A stretch of DNA of 12,287 nt, taken from the NCBI GenBank assembly GCA_024639625.1, contig JAHEIA010000031.1:1-12287 (forward strand), given 5' to 3'. Each line of letters starts with the position of its first letter. Within the stretch, counting starts at the first letter, position 1. The position numbers and the translations under genes were made by a program. Under the pieces are notes generated by a model. It was not told the DNA's origin and made no database searches. It saw only the letters and a list, made by a program, of their open reading frames with translations. This document shows positions 6,360 through 12,287 of this stretch, one piece after another. Source of the stretch: Chromatiales bacterium. Its GTDB lineage: Bacteria; Pseudomonadota; Gammaproteobacteria; Chromatiales; Chromatiaceae.

Positions 6360-9300
6360 TCAAGCCTCTTCGTCCTCGCAGAACGCAGGATTCGGGAATA
6401 TCACCGCATTGTCGCGTTTCTTCGATTTAGGAGAGACTCCCTCCGCCTTGATGCAGCTCGTAGCTTGGTTGTCGACACAATGGTTGAAGAATCCCAACGA
6501 GAAAATCGAAAACATCGTCAAGAGTGGTGTCGACATCAGTCCGTTATGACTCTGACGCGTCGTCACCGCCAGGTTGAAGAGGTCGGCAAACATCAAGTCC
6601 GCCTGGAATTGCGCGATCGGGCGAATCGTTTCACCGCCGGCCTTCCCCATCCGCACCGCCAGTGCCCCCTCGGTCTGGTTTCCCGCGATCACCGTATCGT
6701 CCAGCGAGACGATCGCGATGTTCGCGAACACCAACTCACTCTCCAACCGTGTCAGATCCAAACGCGCCTGGTTGCCTCGGTACTGGGTTTGACCGCCGAC
6801 GGTCAGACCGGTGAGCACTGGGGTACCCGATACATGGTCGACCGTAGCGGAACCGATCGCCGGCACACCGGCGCCCGCCAGAAAACCGCCGAAGTAGGCA
6901 GGCAGCCCAGTATTGAAGACAAACACGGATCCCACATACTGATCGACGGTCGCCACGGTGAAATCGGAGAAATCCCCCAGGATGTCAGCGGCCTGAAACC
7001 GATTGCCCTCGACCGTCATCGGGCCCTGTCCCCGGATATAGAGCGCGGGTCCGCGTCGCGACTCCACGTGATTATCGGCAATCCGCGCCGCGGACAGGAT
7101 ACCCAACTCGGCAACCTCTCTCTCCTCGTTCTCCGGATCGGGAATGCTGGTCAGCATGACATTGGCATCGCGCAGGCTAATCCCTGCCTGCGGTCCGGGA
7201 AGGCTCTTACCATCGGCGCGACGCCCATTTTGGCGTATCAGGTTGCGACTGAATTCCGCGCCCCTGCTGTGACGTACATAGCACCCACATACCGCCGCGG
7301 ATGCCTCTTCGCCGTTGCGCTCGATCCGATTGTCGCGCACGACCAAATCGTATGCACGCGCCAGAACCAGCCCCCCAAACGGCGGATCGTTCGAGCCACG
7401 CTTGGCCTTGCGGATGCATTCGACGATCTCGTTGCCGATGACTCGCAAGCCAGAAATGATGCCTTCTTTACCCGTGTCCTCCGGGTCGAAGAGGCCACTG
7501 GCAATCCCATTGCGCTGCGCCAACCGGATGCGGTTGTCGGTCACATCGACTTCGTAGACCACGCCATGGTCACCAACGATCACACCATCCGTCGCTGAAC
7601 CCAACAGATGGTTGCCGCGAATACGCACCCGATCGGACGGACTGCGTATCGTCACCGGACCGCCTGCAATGCGATTGTCCGTTACGTCGATGGAGTTCCC
7701 TGCAAGATCCAGCCCCCCTTCCCCCAGGAGCAGATTCTCGCGAATCAATAGATCCTCTACCCGGCGCGCCTTCACCGCAGGCCCGGAACCCTGGTTTTCC
7801 AGACGGCAGTATTCAACGCGTTGGTCGCTACCTGCCGCGTCGATGAGAGGCGAATCGTCCTCGGCGAATATCGCCAGTGTCTCGACCCGCTGTTCCCGGG
7901 CCCGCAGCTCCAATGCCGGACCTTGCGCGGGCAGCAGGCGGGTCGCCCAACCACAGCCTCGGATGGTGACGCGCGGACGCGTGAGTCCTATGGGCGTCGG
8001 GATGGCGTGGTCACCTTCCAGAAGACAGACGATCACCGGTATGTTCTGGTCCGGCGCCAGCTGCGGCAAGGCGGCTACTGCACCGGCAAGCGAACTAAAA
8101 TCGGCAGCTTGGTCGCCGCGCGCGCCGACCGTCACCAGACAACAGCAGCATCCGACAGCCGTGTCCTCGGGCCGCGGCCGGCAGTCGTCAACATGAACGT
8201 TGCCGCTACCCAAGCCATTGACTGCCGCCAGTTGCGTATAGTGATGGATGATGCCTCGCGGCGGTGCGTTGGTAAGGATCTCAACCGATGCGTTTGCGGT
8301 TCGAGCGGCGAACACCCAATAGTCACCGACGCGAAACTCGCCGCCTCCCGGGTCGGCGGAAAAGCGAACCTGCACACCGTCCTCGAGGGGGATCGGGCCT
8401 GCGCTAGTCGCCACCAGGCCGTCAGCGTCGATGGTGTTGGTCACCGCCGTCTGATCCCAGCGCTGGATGCGGGTATGACGATCCTCGATTTCCGTGGCAT
8501 TGGCGCCAAAGGCCCGTCCACCCCCGGTGGGCACTGCGCGGTCGAGCACGACATGTCCCTGGCTCTCGTCGATGTCGACGACGCGCGCCATCTCACCCGG
8601 CTCGGCGTGAAGTTCCCGATGGTCATCGGTCAGCGTTATCCAGTCATCGATGCGAAAACGCAGCACCGGGTCACGACCGATACGGTTGACGCTCAACGTG
8701 GTTTGGCTGCCCGCAACCGAGATGGCGGTCACCGCCGATACGATCGAGCCATTGTCACGCGACCATTTGAAGCGTGCCGTACCAAGAGTGCCTCCCGCAT
8801 GCACCTCGACCCGGTAGAGACGATTCTCCAGGCCCCGGTAACCCGCCTGCGGTGCAAGGATGCACGGATCGTCCGGCGCCGGCGGCGCGATGGCTTCGGT
8901 GGTAAGGCGACCCGCGGAAGGAGGCTCGCCGACCGGCATGCCGCATTGCGCACCGTTGGGCTCCGCTTGGAACTTCACCTGCCAGACGGTCTGCGTGCGA
9001 GTCGCGGTGTCGGCGCCACCCAGAGCGACGTCGAGAATGCCCGGGTCCTCGATATAGGTCACTTCCCGTTCCCACACATCGAGATACACGGCGGCGCCTC
9101 CCGCCGCCGGCAGGGCCGGCGGATCCGGCAAGTAGGGCTGGTTCAGATAGCTCGCACCGTCTTCCGCGAACAGCTCGGCGATCCAGCCCTCGATATACAT
9201 CCTGCCCGGCTCGATGGACAGATCGACGGGTGGTCCCGCCGCAAAATTGATCAAGAACGCGTTGGGTGTCGTCAGCACCGGCAATCCCACCGGGCCAAAG

Positions 9301-9449
9301 GTATCGAGCGCCAGGGTTCGAACGCGGCCCTTCAGTATCTCGACGGCCTCGTTCCAGTCGGCATCGAGCTGTACGCGCCCCTGCTGCATGAGCACGCCCG
9401 AGTACCGCTTGCGGGGATCGAAGGTGAATCTCGTATAGTCGCCTGCCAT
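6360..9449 (-). CDS. DUF6519-type protein with right-handed parallel beta-helix, phage-tail/injection-system associated
   Basis: The 1029-aa protein opens with GDYTRFTFDPRKRYSGVLMQ and QGRVQLDADWNE (3-34), the signature of the DUF6519 N-terminal domain, which extends to about residue 430. A conspicuous Cys run (CCCC, 434-437) marks the boundary. From about 495 to 930 there are repeated turns ending in asparagine ladders: DNRIAGG (591), GNHLLG (612), DNRIRL (638), GNEIVE (672), DNRIER (706), DNHVES (792), GNRFQA (815) and AGNQTEG (922). This is the pattern of a parallel beta-helix like that of tailspikes and pectate lyases. The last 90 residues are more hydrophobic. Translation should start at ATG 9449, since AAGGAG lies 8 bases upstream; an in-frame GTG at 9458 overlaps that ribosome-binding site and is unlikely. 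No signal peptide is seen. It lies 41 bases after the tail-protein gene. A fibre or spike role is inferred. Confidence 0.85.
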   Translation of the reverse strand: MAGDYTRFTFDPRKRYSGVLMQQGRVQLDADWNEAVEILKGRVRTLALDTFGPVGLPVLTTPNAFLINFAAGPPVDLSIEPGRMYIEGWIAELFAEDGASYLNQPYLPDPPALPAAGGAAVYLDVWEREVTYIEDPGILDVALGGADTATRTQTVWQVKFQAEPNGAQCGMPVGEPPSAGRLTTEAIAPPAPDDPCILAPQAGYRGLENRLYRVEVHAGGTLGTARFKWSRDNGSIVSAVTAISVAGSQTTLSVNRIGRDPVLRFRIDDWITLTDDHRELHAEPGEMARVVDIDESQGHVVLDRAVPTGGGRAFGANATEIEDRHTRIQRWDQTAVTNTIDADGLVATSAGPIPLEDGVQVRFSADPGGGEFRVGDYWVFAARTANASVEILTNAPPRGIIHHYTQLAAVNGLGSGNVHVDDCRPRPEDTAVGCCCCLVTVGARGDQAADFSSLAGAVAALPQLAPDQNIPVIVCLLEGDHAIPTPIGLTRPRVTIRGCGWATRLLPAQGPALELRAREQRVETLAIFAEDDSPLIDAAGSDQRVEYCRLENQGSGPAVKARRVEDLLIRENLLLGEGGLDLAGNSIDVTDNRIAGGPVTIRSPSDRVRIRGNHLLGSATDGVIVGDHGVVYEVDVTDNRIRLAQRNGIASGLFDPEDTGKEGIISGLRVIGNEIVECIRKAKRGSNDPPFGGLVLARAYDLVVRDNRIERNGEEASAAVCGCYVRHSRGAEFSRNLIRQNGRRADGKSLPGPQAGISLRDANVMLTSIPDPENEEREVAELGILSAARIADNHVESRRGPALYIRGQGPMTVEGNRFQAADILGDFSDFTVATVDQYVGSVFVFNTGLPAYFGGFLAGAGVPAIGSATVDHVSGTPVLTGLTVGGQTQYRGNQARLDLTRLESELVFANIAIVSLDDTVIAGNQTEGALAVRMGKAGGETIRPIAQFQADLMFADLFNLAVTTRQSHNGLMSTPLLTMFSIFSLGFFNHCVDNQATSCIKAEGVSPKSKKRDNAVIFPNPAFCEDEEA

Positions 9450-9490
9450 AGCACTCACTCCTTAGCCGTATGCGAGACTTCCAAGCTGCC

Positions 9491-11761
9491 TCATGTTACG
9501 TAAATGATTCCCGCTTCCAGTCCAAAAGGCAGATACTCATCCAGCCGGACCCTCAGATTCGCTTCACGCTGCGGCTGCTTGAGATGGGCATACACCCCCA
9601 TTTCCGACCCGTCCTCGGCCCCTTCGGTGATCTCCACAGGCGCTCCGCGCGAAAGCTGCAGATACGCCGGCTGGCCGTAGACCTCGCTCGTGTACTCGGG
9701 TTTGACGCGCCGGCGAACCCGAGCGCGAATCGCATCCTTCTCGGGATCGGAGAGCGGCCCGGAAACCTCCGCCACCTTGTCGATTGCCCTGCGCTCCGCC
9801 AAATCCGGCTGGCACCGGTAGCGCCGCGGCGTGCGCGATAGCGGTTCAAGGTAGGAGAAACGCACGCAACCCACCTGGATACGTTCTGCGCTGACCAGTC
9901 CGTCGAAGATCACTTCCGAGGCGAGCACGATCTCACGCACACGTGTCGGGCCGCGTACCGTGACCCGCTCGAGACGAGTCGGCGGCCCGAGGGCATCCGC
10001 AGCGCCGACCCCCGCAATCGCATCCACCCCGACTCCGTCGATAACCGAATCCAGGGCGAACACGCCCTCCGCATGATCCGGTAAGCGCAACGGTCCGGAG
10101 ATGGAGAACGCCAATTCGACCCTAAGCTCGGTATTGATCGGGTCGCCTCCTCCATCAATCGCAGCAGCACTGATCGCCGGCTCCGGGACCGCCGGTGGCG
10201 GAGGCGGCAGGTCCGGGTCCGGTTCCGCGATACGCACCCCAGGCACCAGGGTCGTGTGCAACAAACGCAGACGGCCGAGCGAACCGTCGATCTGGACCCG
10301 GCCTTCGACCAGCAGGCCGCTCAGCGTTAGCCTCGCATCCTCGTGCTGTCCGAAAATGACGAGCGGCCCGTCGAGCTGCAGGTGGGGTCGAAAACCATCT
10401 GCCGACTCGATGGCGATGGAACGCCCATCCGCCGGCTCGATACCAATGGCCTCATTGTAGGTACGATTGTCCCGGATGCGGATCGCAGTATTCGGTCTGC
10501 CTTGCGCCACCCAATCACCGAGTGCGCCGCCGATAGTGGCAAAGGTACCCGGATCGCCGGAGTCATCGACCACCAGCACCGTCTCGGCAACGGAACGGCG
10601 GGTCAACCAGGCGCGCCTGCGATAGGGGCCTCCGCCCAGGTCAGCGGGAAACCCGTAATGGTAAAAAGCTTCGACGTTGCCAGCGGGCAGCAGATCCGGT
10701 CCGAGCGCGAGCCGGCCGTTCTCGACGTCAATACTAACGAGGGCGTTCTGCGGCTGCCCCCAGTTTTCCAGATCACGGCAGCGAACATCGTCCGGCGGTA
10801 TCGGGTTCCCGTCAACCAGCAGCATCAGGCTCGGTGCCGGGGCAAGGTTGAAACCCGCCAAGGAATTGAACAGCCCGTAGAACTCCGTAAACCCGGGTCT
10901 TGGAGCGGCCAGCTCCCGATAGGCGCGCAGATCCTCGAACCAGCGTGCCGCGCGGATTGGCTTTGGGACGTGCAGCTCCGTGGCAAGCCCTGCTTCATCC
11001 CCTTCGCGACGCATCCGGCTGAACAGGGGCATGGAGTTTCCGAGCGGACTGAAGTAATACCGGTAGTCCGCCGCACCGCCGAGGCGCCGCGCCGAAACTC
11101 TTTCCATCCGGTATGCGCCGAGGCGCCACAGGAAGAACCCGATGTTGCGGATGTTGTGCCACCCATCCAGTTGGCCGATTGGCCGCACGTCGACTGTGTG
11201 ACAGACCTCGTCAAACGCACGATCCAGGCGATCCATGCGCTCGACCGAGCGCACATCGGGTGTGCGCATCGCGTGCATCCGCAGGTGGTTTCGCACCCAC
11301 TGTGTCCAGCCGAGCAGTTCAAAGAACTCCACGGCGTGGGCAGCCCATCCGCTAACATCGCGCGCCAGCTCCTCGAGCATCGGCAACGTACCCTTGCGCC
11401 GACGATAATAGATCGTTTTGGCGACATCGGCCCGATTGCGGATCACCAGCGGCGGGCGCAGGCTGGGGCCTTCCAGATCCGGGAACAGCTCGCGTGCGGT
11501 ATCGCCGTCCCGTACGCGGTTTTCGTCAAACAACGGCGTCGTACCCACCAGATCCCCGATATAAGGTACCGCCCAGGGCTCGCTGGTCTCCACAAAGGCG
11601 TTGTTGCCCAGTTGACCGACGTCCTCCTCGATCGCGTCGGCCTGTCGCTCGATCAGGCGCAGGAGCGCCCTTAGCGGCTCGCCCTCAGCTACATCACGTT
11701 CGCGCACGTACGCCGGCAGCAATCCGTAGAGTTTGTCCTGCGACGCGTTCGAGTAAGCCAT
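9491..11761 (-). CDS. phage-tail-like protein with P2 gpI-like N-terminus (756 aa), likely baseplate component
   Basis: The N-terminus (about 1-150) resembles tail proteins of the P2 gpI group: LYGLLPAYVRERD (11-23), a helical stretch RALLRLIERQADAIEED (31-47), EPWAVPYIGDLVG (61-73) and TIYYRRRKGTLPMLEELARD (116-135). In phages and injection systems such proteins sit in the baseplate next to the J protein. The protein is much longer than P2 gpI. Its middle (about 390-640) is rich in short beta strands typical of a beta-helix, with a proline linker at about 517-527 (DLPPPPPAVPE). The conserved-looking tail contains YGQPAYLQLS (695-704), SEMGVY (719-724) and QPQREANLRVRLDEYLPFG (729-747). The start codon follows the baseplate J stop by a single base (TGA-T-ATG), a sign of translational coupling. 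GGAG lies 10 bases before the ATG. The family assignment is from memory of such loci. Confidence 0.82.
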   Translation of the reverse strand: MAYSNASQDKLYGLLPAYVRERDVAEGEPLRALLRLIERQADAIEEDVGQLGNNAFVETSEPWAVPYIGDLVGTTPLFDENRVRDGDTARELFPDLEGPSLRPPLVIRNRADVAKTIYYRRRKGTLPMLEELARDVSGWAAHAVEFFELLGWTQWVRNHLRMHAMRTPDVRSVERMDRLDRAFDEVCHTVDVRPIGQLDGWHNIRNIGFFLWRLGAYRMERVSARRLGGAADYRYYFSPLGNSMPLFSRMRREGDEAGLATELHVPKPIRAARWFEDLRAYRELAAPRPGFTEFYGLFNSLAGFNLAPAPSLMLLVDGNPIPPDDVRCRDLENWGQPQNALVSIDVENGRLALGPDLLPAGNVEAFYHYGFPADLGGGPYRRRAWLTRRSVAETVLVVDDSGDPGTFATIGGALGDWVAQGRPNTAIRIRDNRTYNEAIGIEPADGRSIAIESADGFRPHLQLDGPLVIFGQHEDARLTLSGLLVEGRVQIDGSLGRLRLLHTTLVPGVRIAEPDPDLPPPPPAVPEPAISAAAIDGGGDPINTELRVELAFSISGPLRLPDHAEGVFALDSVIDGVGVDAIAGVGAADALGPPTRLERVTVRGPTRVREIVLASEVIFDGLVSAERIQVGCVRFSYLEPLSRTPRRYRCQPDLAERRAIDKVAEVSGPLSDPEKDAIRARVRRRVKPEYTSEVYGQPAYLQLSRGAPVEITEGAEDGSEMGVYAHLKQPQREANLRVRLDEYLPFGLEAGIIYVT

Positions 11762-11762
11762 A

Positions 11763-12287
11763 TCAGAGCATCTCCACGACCGTCAGGCTGAGGTCCGCCA
11801 CGGGATCCTCGAGGTAGGCCTGCTCCGCAGCGAGCACAGCCGGCGTTTCCCCTGCCGCGAATCCGGCCTTCGCATAGCGATCGATCAGGCTTGGATCCGC
11901 GGGCGTCGGACGCGCGGCAAAGATTCGTATGTGCGGCTGTACTGCATCCGTAGTCACTGCTCGCACCCCACGCTCGGCTGCACTCAACTCCGCGTGATCC
12001 TTGAGGTGGAAGAGGTCAAGGTCAACGGCGTGCACGCCAGTCGCGGCCTGCAGTGCAGCATAGATATCGCTCGCATATATGGCGCGTCCCAGCGGCATCG
12101 CCGCAAACGCAAAGTAGTCCGTGAGGGCACTGCGCGCTGCGGCCAGTACGCCGTCGGCCTCGAACGCCGTATCACGCAATAACTTCGCTCGCACGACGAT
12201 CGGCACGCGCACCAGGTTGGACAGCATGAGCCGGCGGTTGGGATCGCGAGCCGCAGTCAAAGCGTCGTACAGGATCTTCATGGACTG
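11763..12287 (-). CDS. baseplate J-like protein, C-terminal part (5' end outside window)
   Basis: About 174 residues are visible and the reading frame is open to the right edge, so the ATG at 12281 is probably internal. The stretch DPNRRLMLSNLVRVPIVVRAK, the helix ending in ALTDYFAF, then LGRAIYASDIYAALQAATGV and HAVDLDLFHL match the usual C-terminal layout of baseplate J / gp47-like proteins in phages and contractile injection systems: a beta-strand domain followed by a conserved LG..iy.Sdiy motif. The protein forms the baseplate ring around the tube in those systems. It is the first visible gene of the right-to-left cluster and ends one base before the next start codon. The assignment rests only on the C-terminal fold pattern, so it is moderately sure. 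Confidence 0.72.
   Translation of the reverse strand, partial: QSMKILYDALTAARDPNRRLMLSNLVRVPIVVRAKLLRDTAFEADGVLAAARSALTDYFAFAAMPLGRAIYASDIYAALQAATGVHAVDLDLFHLKDHAELSAAERGVRAVTTDAVQPHIRIFAARPTPADPSLIDRYAKAGFAAGETPAVLAAEQAYLEDPVADLSLTVVEML

Noticed and set aside
6186..7598. 470-codon open frame on the plus strand
   Set aside because: It is antisense to the coiled-coil and DUF6519 genes and crosses their junction, which a real gene would be unlikely to do; the product has no recognisable domain.
9447..9458. GTG at 9458 as the start of the DUF6519 gene
   Set aside because: It overlaps the AAGGAG ribosome-binding site; the ATG at 9449 has proper spacing and begins the conserved GDYTRF segment.
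7821..9503. 560-codon open frame on the plus strand
   Set aside because: It is antisense to the DUF6519 gene, whose protein has clear domain motifs, and its own product shows no recognisable motif. GC-rich codon bias commonly creates such mirror frames.
10343..11674. 443-codon open frame on the plus strand
   Set aside because: It is antisense to the tail protein, with no motif and no supporting ribosome-binding site or operon context.
1..12287. Transposons, integrases, tRNA or rRNA genes, CRISPR arrays
   Set aside because: I looked for direct and inverted terminal repeats, repeated spacers and tRNA-like or transposase-like stretches and saw none.

Overview
This window is GC-rich bacterial DNA, probably proteobacterial. 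Two apparently unrelated gene blocks sit side by side. The organism type is inferred from a periplasmic SBP56-type methanethiol oxidase next to a SCO-type copper protein, a lipobox lipoprotein and a TetR regulator; nothing here fixes the genus. All genes except tetR are on the minus strand.

Block 1 (1-2759) looks like a methanethiol-oxidation module. A secreted SBP56-family methanethiol oxidase (mtoX, 581-1963) is followed by a secreted SCO1/SenC-like protein that runs off the left edge (1-468). A TetR-family regulator (2127-2759) is transcribed divergently. The 163-bp divergent promoter region holds two copies of a near-identical 17-bp sequence, each built on the palindrome ATGAA-N2-TTCAT, with centres 33 bp apart. 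They overlap the likely promoter elements of both genes, so tetR probably controls itself and mtoX.

Block 2 (2915-12287) reads right to left and resembles part of a contractile injection system or phage-tail-like locus. In transcription order it holds the C-terminal end of a baseplate J-like protein (cut by the right edge), a 756-aa tail protein with a P2 gpI-like N-terminus, and a 1029-aa DUF6519-type protein with a parallel beta-helix. These are followed by a basic coiled-coil protein with a C-terminal beta-rich domain, a large unrecognised lipoprotein, and a patatin-like phospholipase. The first four genes are tightly packed (1, 41 and 42 bases apart). The lipoprotein and the patatin each follow a gap of about 180-200 bases, so they may be loosely attached accessory or payload genes. 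The sheath, tube, spike and ATPase genes expected of a full system would lie to the right and are not visible.

The two blocks meet tail to tail between tetR and the patatin gene (2760-2914). I see no transposase, integrase, tRNA, rRNA or CRISPR array. Gaps of roughly 150-200 bases (2760-2914, 3926-4103, 5418-5618) hold no gene I can support.
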